The position numbers and the translations under genes were made by a program. The notes beneath the pieces are model-generated. The model did not search any database, was not told the origin of the DNA, and was given only the letters and a program-made list of their open reading frames with translations. Shown here piece after piece: positions 55,436 to 63,182 of a DNA stretch of 64,000 nt (position 1 is its first letter; every line of letters starts with the position of its first letter). Source of the DNA: Cucumibacter marinus DSM 18995 (GTDB taxonomy: Bacteria; Pseudomonadota; Alphaproteobacteria; Rhizobiales; Devosiaceae). The DNA lies in the NCBI RefSeq assembly GCF_000429865.1, contig NZ_KE386978.1, positions 1 to 64,000 of the forward strand, given 5' to 3'.

Positions 55436-57402
55436 CAGCCGCCGCCGCCGCCGCCGCCGCCCCCGCCGCCGGAGAATCCGCCCCCGCCCGAAAAGCCGGA
55501 GGAGGAGGACGAAGATGGCTGGGCCGCGACCATCGCCGTGGCAAGGCCGGCGGTCATGGCACCCATATCGGACGACAGGTTGGAGGGGCGCAGATTTGAG
55601 CCCGAATACCAGACCGGCTTGTAGCCGGTATCGACATCGCGCACGGCATTGCGGGCCAGTTCGCCTTCGAAATGCTCGGTCCAGGGCTTTTCGACGCCGA
55701 GCGCGATGGCATAAGGCAGGATTGCCTCGAAGCGGGAGACGGTCATTTCCGGCTCCTTGTTGATGTTGAGGCGTTCCTTTTCGGCAGTCTCCAGATACAT
55801 CTTGAAGCCGTCGATCTCGTCCATGCGCTTGCGGCCCTGAACGGTGGGCGCGCGCATGAGGACGGCGAACAGGGCATTGATGGCCACGATGGTAATGGCT
55901 GCAATGGCGCCGGTGTTGAAATTCACCTCGGTGCCGAGCGCAAACACCACCGGCAGGAAGTTGAAGGCGAAGATCGTCACGATGCCGATGGCGATGAAGC
56001 GCGCCGCGCCTGCCACCAGGATCAGCCGGGAAATGGCGGATGACAGGGTGACGATGAAGATGCCGCCGATAAAGGCGAAGATCAGCCAGAGCGGTTCGAG
56101 GATGCCGGTAACCAGCAGGCCGCCCAGCGCCAAGACGGAAATCGCGACGCCAAGGAAGATATGGCCCGTGTTGCGGTTGAAATAGGCGCGCCGGTTTTCA
56201 TCCTCGATGACCTTGAGGAACGCCTTCTGCTTTTCGTGAAGGGTGGCACCGGTGGACTTGTCGATAACCACCTCACCGCGCGAGCGCAGCCAGTCGTAAA
56301 GCACCTTTTCGCCGGGCGGCAATTCGACGGAATCGGCATCGGTCACTTCGAACCGCGTTTTCTTGCCGGTCTTGCGGATCAGGATCAGCCCCTTGGTCGC
56401 CAGTGATACGATGCCGGCGGTGAAGGCCGTCCAGCCCGACTTCTTCCAGCCCATGCGGTGGATGTAATGCACCAGCGCCGGGGAATAGCCCTTGGGCGGA
56501 TAGAACAGGGGCACGATGGTGCCCTTTTTCGGGTCGCGGCCCACCGAGTCCCAGGCGAAGAAATTGTAGAGCAGCACGATCAGCACGGCGATGCCTGGAA
56601 ACACCAGGTCGCGGTGATCTGAGAGGAAATAGACTGCCTTCTGGGTCGTATCGGGTTCCGTCAGCACGCCTTTGTTGAAGGCGACAGCCACCGACATCCC
56701 TTCATAGGGGGCAAAGGCTTCGGTGGCGCGCACGATGACCCGGTTATCAGCGGTCATCTGCACGCTGGCGCGGCTTTCGGTCGAGCCCTGCTCGCCGGTG
56801 AAAACGCGCACTTCATCGATCACCGCGCCTTCGGGCAGGGTGACGGAGGCGACCGCGTTCTCGATCGGAAAGGTCCAGAAATTGCCGGTCGCGTTCCAGT
56901 AGAGTTCGTCGTGATCGGAAAACCGCCGGCCCTGCCGGGTCATGGTGTAGCGGATGGTGTAATCGTAGACGCCGGGATCGAGGAAGACGTCGGATTCCCC
57001 GACATAGATCCGGGTGCCATCGCGGATCGATTCTGTGAACCAGTTTTCGGGCTGACCGTCCCGCGTGACAGCCACCACCTCGAGGTTGGACCGCACGCGG
57101 CTGCCATCGTCGTTTTCGAGGACTGTCGGGATATCGCGGAAGATGCCGCGGCGGATATCGCGCCCCTCGGCGCGCACCTGAATGTGTTCGGTCACATCGA
57201 CGCTGCCATTCTTGAGCAGCGTAATGTCAGCGGAGAACGAGCGGATGACCTCGGCGGCCTGGGCCGGCACCAGCATCAGCGCGAAGCACAGCGCCAGCAG
57301 GGCGCGGATGACCACCCTGCCCGTGGTCAGGCTTCGAACCGGGTTTTTGGCCAGATCTCTGACCGGATTTCTGCCCCCTTGGGCCTCAGGAAAACGAAAC
57401 AT
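55432..57402 (-). CDS. DUF2207 membrane protein with Gly-rich tail
   Basis: The 656-residue protein has an export signal (LLALCFALMLVPAQAA) after a ~32-residue leader. The periplasmic DUF2207 domain holds IRSFSADITLLKNGSVDVTE, HDELYWNATGNFWTFPI and VEVT-type strands, followed by several membrane helices. The C-terminus is a Ser run followed by a long Gly run ending in Trp, as in many LemA-associated DUF2207 proteins. The ATG at 57402 overlaps the LemA gene by 17 bases and is the only ATG; a GTG nearer the signal helix is an alternative. Function unknown, envelope-located. Confidence 0.85.
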   Translation of the reverse strand: MFRFPEAQGGRNPVRDLAKNPVRSLTTGRVVIRALLALCFALMLVPAQAAEVIRSFSADITLLKNGSVDVTEHIQVRAEGRDIRRGIFRDIPTVLENDDGSRVRSNLEVVAVTRDGQPENWFTESIRDGTRIYVGESDVFLDPGVYDYTIRYTMTRQGRRFSDHDELYWNATGNFWTFPIENAVASVTLPEGAVIDEVRVFTGEQGSTESRASVQMTADNRVIVRATEAFAPYEGMSVAVAFNKGVLTEPDTTQKAVYFLSDHRDLVFPGIAVLIVLLYNFFAWDSVGRDPKKGTIVPLFYPPKGYSPALVHYIHRMGWKKSGWTAFTAGIVSLATKGLILIRKTGKKTRFEVTDADSVELPPGEKVLYDWLRSRGEVVIDKSTGATLHEKQKAFLKVIEDENRRAYFNRNTGHIFLGVAISVLALGGLLVTGILEPLWLIFAFIGGIFIVTLSSAISRLILVAGAARFIAIGIVTIFAFNFLPVVFALGTEVNFNTGAIAAITIVAINALFAVLMRAPTVQGRKRMDEIDGFKMYLETAEKERLNINKEPEMTVSRFEAILPYAIALGVEKPWTEHFEGELARNAVRDVDTGYKPVWYSGSNLRPSNLSSDMGAMTAGLATAMVAAQPSSSSSSGFSGGGGFSGGGGGGGGGGGW

Positions 57403-57958
57403 TCGGGACCGAGCGCTCCACCTCGTTCTCGAGTTCGAAATACTCTGCCTTGGTGAAGGAGAAGGCATTGGCGACGATGTTCGAGGGAAAGCTTTCGACC
57501 TGGACGTTGAGATTGCGCACGGCGCCATTGTAGTAGCGGCGGGCCAGCTGGATCTCGTCTTCGACGGTGCGCAGTGCATCCTGGAATTCGAGGAAGGTCG
57601 TGTTCGCCTTGAGATCCGGATAGGCCTCAGCGACCGCAATCAGCTTGCCAAGCGCGCCGGAAAGCAGACCCTCAAGACGACCGCGCTCAGCCGGCCCGGC
57701 ATCGCCGCTTGCCTGCTGCACTGCAGCGCGGGCGCTCGTGACCGCATCGAGCGTTTCGCGCTCATGGGTCATGTAACCTTTGACAGTTTCCATCAGGTTG
57801 GGAATGAGATCCCAGCGCCGCTTGAGCTGGACGTCGATGCCCGACCAGCCCTCTTCGACCAGCTGCCGGTTCTTCACCAGCCCGTTATAGATGACGATCG
57901 CATAACCGGCGACGGCAATGATGATGACGAGAAGGATCAGCCCGAGTTCCATCCCCAA
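57386..57958 (-). CDS. LemA family protein
   Basis: The 190-residue protein has an N-terminal membrane helix (GLILLVIIIAVAGYAIVIYNGLV), then the LemA core WSGIDVQLKRRWDLIPNLME and ETLDAVTSARAAV, ending in FPSNIVANAFSFTKAEYFELE. LemA proteins are small coiled-coil membrane proteins usually paired with DUF2207/TPM proteins, as here (17-base overlap). Role unsettled. Confidence 0.92.
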   Translation of the reverse strand: MGMELGLILLVIIIAVAGYAIVIYNGLVKNRQLVEEGWSGIDVQLKRRWDLIPNLMETVKGYMTHERETLDAVTSARAAVQQASGDAGPAERGRLEGLLSGALGKLIAVAEAYPDLKANTTFLEFQDALRTVEDEIQLARRYYNGAVRNLNVQVESFPSNIVANAFSFTKAEYFELENEVERSVPNVSFS

Positions 57959-58127
57959 CCCCTTGTGCTGGCGCGCAGCATGCCCTGCGCGTTCACCCGG
58001 CGCCCGAAGCAGGCGCGGTTCTCCCGCAGTCTATACGGGCAGGATGGCGTTTCAATGTTTTTGCGGCGCTATGAAGGGGTTACCCCAGAAACCGCCAGCA
58101 GGTCCGGTCAAGGGAACCCGACTCGGA

Positions 58128-58319
58128 CGGTTGGTCTTGGCGGGTCAGTCTTGTCGGGTCAGTCTTGGCAGGCCGGTCTTGGTAGGCCGGACTTGGCAGG
58201 CCGGTCCTGGCGGGTTGGGCTTGGTAGGTTGGGCTTGGCAGGTTGGACTTGGCAGGTTGGCATAGGAAGGTCGGAGAAGGTCGGACTTGTCAGGTCGGAC
58301 TTGGAAGGCCGATGTCGGA
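58128..58319. repeat. 14-bp G/T-rich tandem repeat (minisatellite)
   Basis: About 13 imperfect copies of AGGYYGGNCTTGGY run head to tail. Well-phased units start at 58142, 58156, 58170, 58184, 58198, 58212, 58226, 58240, 58254, 58278, 58292 and 58306. One 10-base truncated unit lies at 58268-58277. A degenerate unit begins at 58128. The plus strand is almost free of A and very rich in G and T. The period of 14 is not a multiple of three, so a coding repeat is unlikely, though all frames stay open because the unit lacks stops. The rest of the gap 57959-58588 shows nothing identifiable. Confidence 0.85.
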
Positions 58320-58588
58320 AGACCGGGTTATTGAGATCCGTCAACATAGCGGGTCTGGCGAGATCACACGGTCGGGATCGAGGCGCCGTGCACTGCCCGG
58401 CGCGAATGGCCCGGGACGCAAGAACCGCTTCTCACGGAGGGTCGAATCATGAAGGGCCGAAGCACTAAGGGAAAGAACAAAAAGGCCAGGCGCGCAGCAG
58501 ACCGCCCGGCAAAATTGCCGGACGGTCCGTCACTTGGTTTCGCAACCCGGCTGCAGTCACCGCCCCCGGGACACTTCACACCGTTCGC

Positions 58589-58762
58589 TTACGGCACGTA
58601 GACGTCGTCTTCGTGGTTGGCAATGATCAGCGCACCGCCGATCAGGACCTTGGCCGCGAGCAGCGCGCAGATTTCTTCGTTGTCGTAGCATGGATCGCCC
58701 GGCTGGCAGGCGGCAACGCCCAGCCCCAGTGCCATCACGGTCGCGAGTTTGAGTGCCTTCAC
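58589..58762 (-). CDS. Array lipoprotein, copy 1 (last in transcription order)
   Basis: This 57-residue product starts with GTG, the only copy to do so, behind GGGGAAACC. It has a Lys-containing signal (MKALKLATVMALGLGVAAC) with lipobox VAAC, lipidated Cys19, then Cys25 and Cys32 in QPGDPCYDNEEIC. A hydrophobic segment ALLAAKVLIGGALIIAN follows. The charged tail HEDDVYVP is unique to this copy. It lies 20 bases after copy 2 and is followed by no obvious terminator. Confidence 0.8.
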   Translation of the reverse strand: MKALKLATVMALGLGVAACQPGDPCYDNEEICALLAAKVLIGGALIIANHEDDVYVP

Positions 58763-58782
58763 GTGGTTTCCCCGTCAGCCGA

Positions 58783-58956
58783 TCAGGTGACCGGCTTTTT
58801 CTCATCGTTGTTGGCGACGATCAGTGCACCACCGATCAGGACCTTGGCCGCGAGCAGTGCGCAGATCTCTTCGTTGTCGTAGCACGGATCACCCGGCTGG
58901 CAGGCGGCGACGCCGAGGCCCAATGCCATCACGGTTGCGAGTTTAAGAGCTTTCAT
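58783..58956 (-). CDS. Array lipoprotein, copy 2
   Basis: The 57-residue paralogue has a strong GGAGGAAG ribosome site. Signal, lipobox and the three cysteines are as in copies 1, 3 and 6. The hydrophobic segment ends IVAN, and the tail NDEKKPVT is the only one with a net basic stretch. The difference from its neighbours is mainly in synonymous codons and the tail. Confidence 0.82.
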   Translation of the reverse strand: MKALKLATVMALGLGVAACQPGDPCYDNEEICALLAAKVLIGGALIVANNDEKKPVT

Positions 58957-58979
58957 GTCCAGCTTCCTCCGTCGACCGA

Positions 58980-59144
58980 TCAGACTTCGTCTTCTTGATT
59001 AGCGATGATCAGCGCGCCACCGATCAGCACCTTGGCCGCGAGCAGCGCACAGATCTCTTCGTTGTCGTAGCACGGGTCACCCGGCTGGCAGGCGGCAACG
59101 CCAAGACCCAATGCCATGACAGTTGCGAGTTTAAGAGCCCTCAT
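58980..59144 (-). CDS. Array lipoprotein, copy 3
   Basis: The 54-residue paralogue starts ATG AGG behind AGAAGGGAAG. It reads MRALKLATVMALGLGVAAC, then CQPGDPCYDNEEIC and ALLAAKVLIGGALIIAN, with the short acidic tail QEDEV. An in-frame extension to 59180 is not needed. The protein is presumed anchored in the outer or inner membrane by Cys19; after Cys19 there is Gln, not Asp, so by the usual rule it would go to the outer membrane. Confidence 0.85.
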   Translation of the reverse strand: MRALKLATVMALGLGVAACQPGDPCYDNEEICALLAAKVLIGGALIIANQEDEV

Positions 59145-59194
59145 TGTCTTCCCTTCTCCAAATTGAAACGGGCCGCACAAGGCGACCCGTCCGA

Positions 59195-59362
59195 TTAATC
59201 GATTTCTTCGTCGTGATTAGCCACGATCAGCGCTCCACCGATCAGGACCTTGGCTGCAAGCAATGCGCAGATCTCTTCATTGTCGTAGCAAGGATCGCCC
59301 GGCTGACAGGCGGCTACGCCCAGACCCAGCGCGGTGATGACCGCCAGTTTCAATGCTCTCAT
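59195..59362 (-). CDS. Array lipoprotein, copy 4
   Basis: The 55-residue paralogue has a slightly different signal (MRALKLAVITALGLGVAAC) and tail HDEEID. The mature core CQPGDPCYDNEEICALLAAK is identical in protein to copies 1-3 and 6 but uses different codons (TGT, CCT, AAT, TTG, GCA), so the copies are not recent identical duplications. It is the first gene after the internal terminator and may have its own promoter in the 86-base gap upstream. Confidence 0.82.
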   Translation of the reverse strand: MRALKLAVITALGLGVAACQPGDPCYDNEEICALLAAKVLIGGALIVANHDEEID

Positions 59363-59403
59363 TGGACTACCCCCGAATTACGGTCGTTCGCGACCGATTT
59401 GCC

Positions 59404-59433
59404 AAAAAAAGCCCGGACCGCTTCAGTCCGAGC
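59404..59433 (-). terminator. Rho-independent terminator inside the lipoprotein array
   Basis: On the minus strand GCTCGGAC pairs with GTCCGGGC (one T-G wobble) around a seven-base loop and is followed by seven T. It separates copies 6 and 5 from copies 4-1. Confidence 0.8.
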
Positions 59434-59448
59434 CGTATTCAATCAGTC

Positions 59449-59613
59449 CTAGCGATCCCGGTCTTCGTGGTTGGCGATCAGAATGCCGCCGACAACGACC
59501 TTGGCCGCGAGCAGCGCGCAGATCTCTTCCTTGTCGTAGCACGAGTCGCCCGGCTGGCAGGCGGCAACGCCCAGACCCAGCGCCGTCACGATCGCGAATT
59601 TCAAAGCTCTCAT
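59449..59613 (-). CDS. Array lipoprotein, copy 5 (most divergent)
   Basis: The 54-residue paralogue differs most: the signal is MRALKFAIVTALGLGVAAC, and the mature part reads CQPGDSCYDKEEIC (Ser for Pro, Lys for Asn). The hydrophobic segment is one residue shorter, AAKVVVGGILIAN, and the tail is HEDRDR. All three cysteines and the EEICALLAAKV core are kept, indicating selection on them. It is followed by the terminator at 59404-59433. Confidence 0.82.
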   Translation of the reverse strand: MRALKFAIVTALGLGVAACQPGDSCYDKEEICALLAAKVVVGGILIANHEDRDR

Positions 59614-59646
59614 GGCGTCCTCCTCACGAGAATCTCCGACGGGTCA

Positions 59647-59820
59647 TCAGCCCGGTGAGTGTTCTTCTTCGTTGTTGGCGATGATCAATGCGCCACCGAT
59701 CAGCACCTTGGCGGCGAGCAGCGCGCAGATTTCTTCGTTGTCATAGCACGGATCCCCCGGCTGGCAGGCGGCAACGCCCAGACCCAGCGCCATGACGGTT
59801 GCGAGTTTCAAAGCCTTCAT
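59647..59820 (-). CDS. Array lipoprotein, copy 6 (first in transcription order)
   Basis: The 57-residue paralogue has signal MKALKLATVMALGLGVAAC, core CQPGDPCYDNEEIC, segment ALLAAKVLIGGALIIAN and tail NEEEHSPG. As the first gene it should carry the array's main promoter in the 200-base gap before glyQ. There TTAA-N7-TTAC (59916-59930) is one base off a CtrA site. The gene family is not one I recognise; the sizes and the lipobox are reminiscent of small entericidin-like lipoproteins, but the three-cysteine core is different. Confidence 0.82.
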   Translation of the reverse strand: MKALKLATVMALGLGVAACQPGDPCYDNEEICALLAAKVLIGGALIIANNEEEHSPG

Positions 59821-59915
59821 TGATGTCTCCCTCAGACCGATCCCTCAGCGCCCTTGCCCCACGGCTCCGCCCTCACAAAGCGAATCCCCGCGGCCGGCGC
59901 CGTTTTGCCAGAGTA

Positions 59916-59930
59916 TTAACGGATGTTTAC
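59916..59930. promoter_or_regulatory. Near-consensus CtrA-type site upstream of the lipoprotein array
   Basis: TTAA-CGGATGT-TTAC differs from TTAA-N7-TTAA at the final base. It lies 96 bases upstream of the first array gene, in a gap (59821-60020) with no other feature. Confidence 0.3.
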
Positions 59931-60020
59931 CGCCCTGCAATGGCCGGAAAGCCGCCACAATTCATCCACAGTCGGGACGTGGCAGTTTTGCAACAGGTGA
60001 ATTGCCCGGAAATCCGGGGG

Positions 60021-60944
60021 TCAGGCGCCGCCGCCGGCGGTCTTGAGCCAGGCCGCGCCGCAGGCCTTGGAGAGGTCGCGGATGCGCAGGATGTAGCTCT
60101 GGCGTTCGGTGACCGAGATCACCCCGCGGGCATCGAGCATGTTGAAAGCATGGGAGGCGCGCAGCACCTGCTCATAGGCGGGAACGGCCATGGTGTGGCG
60201 CTCGCCTTCGTCCCCCGCCTCGAGAATGGCGCGGCACTCGTTTTCCGCGTCCTTGAAGTGGCGGAACAGGATCTCGGTGTCGGCGGTCTCGAAATTGTAT
60301 TTCGATTGTTCCTGCTCGTTCTGCAGGAACACATCGCCATAGCTCACCCGGTCATTGCCGCTACGGCCGTTGAAGTTGAGATCGTAGACGTTCTCGACAT
60401 CCTGCACATACATAGCAAGGCGCTCGAGACCATAGGTGATCTCGCCGGCGACCGGGTTGCATTCAAAGCCGGCGACCTGCTGAAAATAGGTGAACTGGCT
60501 GACTTCCATGCCGTCGCACCAGCACTCCCAGCCCAGACCCCAGGCGCCGAGTGTCGGGTTTTCCCAGTCATCTTCGACGAAGCGGATATCGTGCTTCTCG
60601 CGGTCGATGCCGATGGCATAAAGCGAATTGAGATAGAGGTCCTGGATATCGGGGGGCGAAGGTTTGAGGATCACCTGGAACTGGTAATAGTGCTGCAACC
60701 GGTTGGGGTTATCGCCATAGCGCCCGTCGGTCGGGCGGCGCGAAGGCTGCACATAGGCCGCGTTCCAGGGCCTGGGGCCGAGCGCGCGCAACGCCGTGGC
60801 CGTGTGCGAGGTGCCCGCACCCATATTCATGTCATAGGGCTGCAGGATGACGCAGCCCTTGTCCGCCCAATAGTTCTGGAGCGTGAAGATCAGCCCCTGG
60901 AAAGAATTCCGGGGGTCCATGTGGGCGGGGATATCGGCGGTCAT
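60021..60944 (-). CDS. glyQ: Glycine-tRNA ligase alpha subunit
   Basis: The 307-residue catalytic subunit has [40 protein letters not shown] and [20 protein letters not shown] (class II motif 2 region). [19 protein letters not shown] and [15 protein letters not shown] follow. It charges tRNA-Gly together with GlyS. The ATG at 60944 fits the family N-terminus; an upstream TTG at 60965 is less likely. glyS is encoded about 5.7 kb downstream on the same strand. Confidence 0.95.
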   Translation of the reverse strand: MTADIPAHMDPRNSFQGLIFTLQNYWADKGCVILQPYDMNMGAGTSHTATALRALGPRPWNAAYVQPSRRPTDGRYGDNPNRLQHYYQFQVILKPSPPDIQDLYLNSLYAIGIDREKHDIRFVEDDWENPTLGAWGLGWECWCDGMEVSQFTYFQQVAGFECNPVAGEITYGLERLAMYVQDVENVYDLNFNGRSGNDRVSYGDVFLQNEQEQSKYNFETADTEILFRHFKDAENECRAILEAGDEGERHTMAVPAYEQVLRASHAFNMLDARGVISVTERQSYILRIRDLSKACGAAWLKTAGGGA

Positions 60945-61076
60945 TTCGGGTGCGGTCCGGGCCAAATCTGGGAAGCGGCGCGACCCTATGAGCGCGAACC
61001 GGGCGGGTCAAGCGGTCAACCGGTCCCCGCGCATCGGATTGCTGTCAAAAAGGGGCGGAACCGGCTTGCATCCCCC

Positions 61077-61307
61077 CTAGCCGCGGCGCTCGTCATCCTT
61101 GTTGGTCTCGTCGCCGCTGCGGGGACGATAGACGCCGTCTTCGTCGCGTTTGAGTTCGATGACGTCGGGCCGCTTGGACTCGGCGCGGTCGCGCTTACGG
61201 GTGTCATCATCAACGGTCTTGAAATAGTCGCTGAACGAGCGCGCAATGGCGCGGATGCCGAAAAACAGCACGGCAAAGACAACGACGAGCAGAATAAGTC
61301 GGGTCAA
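61077..61307 (-). CDS. Small single-pass membrane protein, unknown
   Basis: The 76-residue protein has an N-terminal membrane helix (LILLVVVFAVLFFGIRAIA). A strongly charged cytoplasmic tail (DDDTRKRDRAESKRP, then ELKRDEDGVYRPRSGDETNK) follows. It sits between the S49 peptidase and glyQ on the same strand, 23 bases after the peptidase. A small protein at this spot is common in Hyphomicrobiales. Function unknown. Confidence 0.7.
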   Translation of the reverse strand: MTRLILLVVVFAVLFFGIRAIARSFSDYFKTVDDDTRKRDRAESKRPDVIELKRDEDGVYRPRSGDETNKDDERRG

Positions 61308-61330
61308 ACAAAGTCTCCTTCACCGGCCGA

Positions 61331-62200
61331 TTATAGACCGAAACGGTTCCAGTGCAGGCGGTCTTCTATGGCGGCCACGAGATCGTGTCCGATCGAACCG
61401 GCACCGGCCTCGACCCGCGCGAATGGCAGGCGCGGCAGCGAGAACAGCCCCCGCTTGGGCTTGATCGGCAAGACCTTGACCTTCTCGCCAAAGCGGGCGC
61501 GCAGGGTCGAGTGCATGTCGCCGATGGCATCGATCAGGCCGTATTCGATGGCGCGTCTTGCGGTCCAGAACTCGCCGGTGAACAGGTCGACATCGCCCTT
61601 CAGCTTGTGGCCTCGGCGCTCTTTCACCCAATCGATGAAAACCTCATGGATGTCGTTTTCCATCTGCTTGATGCGGGCGACATCCTCTTCCTTCTCGGGC
61701 AAGAATGCATCGAGCGTCGATTTGTTCTTGCCGGCGGTATAGAGGCGGCGCTCGATCCCGAGCTTGGCGATCGCGTCGACAAAGCCGAACATGGCCATGA
61801 TCACCCCGATCGACCCTACAATCGAGGACGGGTCGGCGATGATCTCGTCACCGGCCGTGGCGATGAAATAGCCGCCCGACGCCGCAACATCTTCGGTGAA
61901 GACAAGCACCTGCTTGTCCTTTTCGGCAGCAAGGTCGCGGATATATTTGGCGATCAGCCGGGACTGGACGGCCGAGCCGCCGGGCGAGTTGACGACGATA
62001 GCGACGGCCGGCGCATTCTTGACGCCGAAGGCGCGGCGCAATAGCGGCCCGACCGAAGCGATATTGAGACGGCCGGCGCGGATATCGCTGTCGATAACAC
62101 CCTGAAGGCGGACCAGCGGAATGACGGTCTCGGAGCGCCCGGTCAGGCGAGCGAGCCAGGGGGCCTTGGGTTTATCGGTCATGGCATCGATGTGCGACAT
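61331..62200 (-). CDS. S49-family peptidase (SppA/SohB-like)
   Basis: The 289-residue single-domain protein shows VVNSPGGSAVQSRLIAKYI, the nucleophile serine in EDVAASGGYFIATAGDEI near residue 105 and the general-base lysine region TAGKNKSTLDAFLP near 160. SppA enzymes degrade cleaved signal peptides in the membrane. No obvious membrane helix is present, so the protein may associate peripherally or be cytoplasmic. The ATG at 62200 is chosen; 62182 is a possible alternative. Confidence 0.9.
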   Translation of the reverse strand: MSHIDAMTDKPKAPWLARLTGRSETVIPLVRLQGVIDSDIRAGRLNIASVGPLLRRAFGVKNAPAVAIVVNSPGGSAVQSRLIAKYIRDLAAEKDKQVLVFTEDVAASGGYFIATAGDEIIADPSSIVGSIGVIMAMFGFVDAIAKLGIERRLYTAGKNKSTLDAFLPEKEEDVARIKQMENDIHEVFIDWVKERRGHKLKGDVDLFTGEFWTARRAIEYGLIDAIGDMHSTLRARFGEKVKVLPIKPKRGLFSLPRLPFARVEAGAGSIGHDLVAAIEDRLHWNRFGL

Positions 62201-62275
62201 GTCATTGTTCCGCCTGGTTCGAGTTGCGGGCCGTCCTCGCCCTTTGCTCCGCAATGTAGGAAGCGCATCGCGCTT

Positions 62276-63058
62276 CTACCAGTCCAGGCGGGATTTGCCG
62301 CGCAATATCGCATTCACCGGTTCGGTGAACGGTCCGCCCTCATGTTCGTGCAGCGCCAGCGCCGGCAGCAGCGACAGGGGTGCGCGCGAGCCCTTGGTAC
62401 CGCGCATCAGGATGCGGCTGGCCGGCAAACCGGGGGCCGGGCAGACCGGCAGGATACGAATGGCACCCAGCCGTTTGGCAAAGGACGCCAGCATGCGCGA
62501 CAGCGCTTCGGCGCGGTGGATGAAGACGATATCTGCCCCTGCGCGCGCCGTGGTGACCGCCGCGCGGACCCACAGATCGAGAGCCTGATTGTTGTGGAAA
62601 TGCGCCGACGCCACGTCCGGATCATGCGGCGGGGTGGCAGTCAGCCAGTGAAAATACGGCGGATTGGCGATCACGACATCGAATCTGTTGGGCAGGATTC
62701 CCGCCGCCTCGCGCACCGCGGCGCCATCGGTGACATCGCAGCAGACCGCCCTGCCCCGCCCGCCCGCATTGGCGGAAAGATTGCGGGTGCACATGGCGAT
62801 GGCCGCCTCGGATTTGTCGGCGAAGGTTCCCACCAGCGCCGGCGATCCCGACAGCGCGACAAGCCCGGCAACCCCGGTTCCGCAGCCCATATCCAGCAAT
62901 TCGCCGCTCGCGCCATTCACCGAGGCGCCGAGCAGAACCGAATCCACCCCGGCGCGGAAACCGGACGCAGGCTGTTCGATCCACAGCCGGTCGCCCAAAA
63001 AGGCGTCGCGTGTGGCAGTTTGGCGTTTTACATCTGGTGTCGGCTGGTCTACGGACAT
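62276..63058 (-). CDS. tRNA1(Val) adenine-37 N6-methyltransferase-like protein
   Basis: The 260-residue protein has FRAGVDSVLLGASV, SAM motif I ELLDMGCGTGVAGLVAL near residue 55 and the N6-adenine motif FDVVIANPPYF near 125. This is the TrmN6/YfiC arrangement. E. coli TrmN6 modifies A37 of tRNA1(Val). It is divergent from the polyprenyl synthetase gene, a conserved alphaproteobacterial pair. Confidence 0.88.
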   Translation of the reverse strand: MSVDQPTPDVKRQTATRDAFLGDRLWIEQPASGFRAGVDSVLLGASVNGASGELLDMGCGTGVAGLVALSGSPALVGTFADKSEAAIAMCTRNLSANAGGRGRAVCCDVTDGAAVREAAGILPNRFDVVIANPPYFHWLTATPPHDPDVASAHFHNNQALDLWVRAAVTTARAGADIVFIHRAEALSRMLASFAKRLGAIRILPVCPAPGLPASRILMRGTKGSRAPLSLLPALALHEHEGGPFTEPVNAILRGKSRLDW

Positions 63059-63182
63059 CTCAACCGGCTGGGTGCAACCTCTCCTGCATAGCTAAGCAGC
63101 CTTGGCATGCGACGACAAGCTCAGCCTGAACTGGCGCCGGTGGGCGAGGAGCCGCCAGCGCTCCGAAACGCATGGGATCAGG

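Noticed and set aside
58128-58319. CRISPR array
   Set aside because: The repeat is 14 bp, direct and without spacers; no cas genes are present. No other part of the window shows regularly spaced repeats.
57959-58468. Open frames through the 14-bp repeat that would encode Gly/Arg/Leu-rich repeat proteins
   Set aside because: The unit has no stop in any frame and its period is not a multiple of three; there is no ribosome site or start with sense on either strand.
59799-61742. 647-residue plus-strand open frame
   Set aside because: It runs antisense to glyQ, the small membrane gene and the S49 peptidase, all with clear family motifs.
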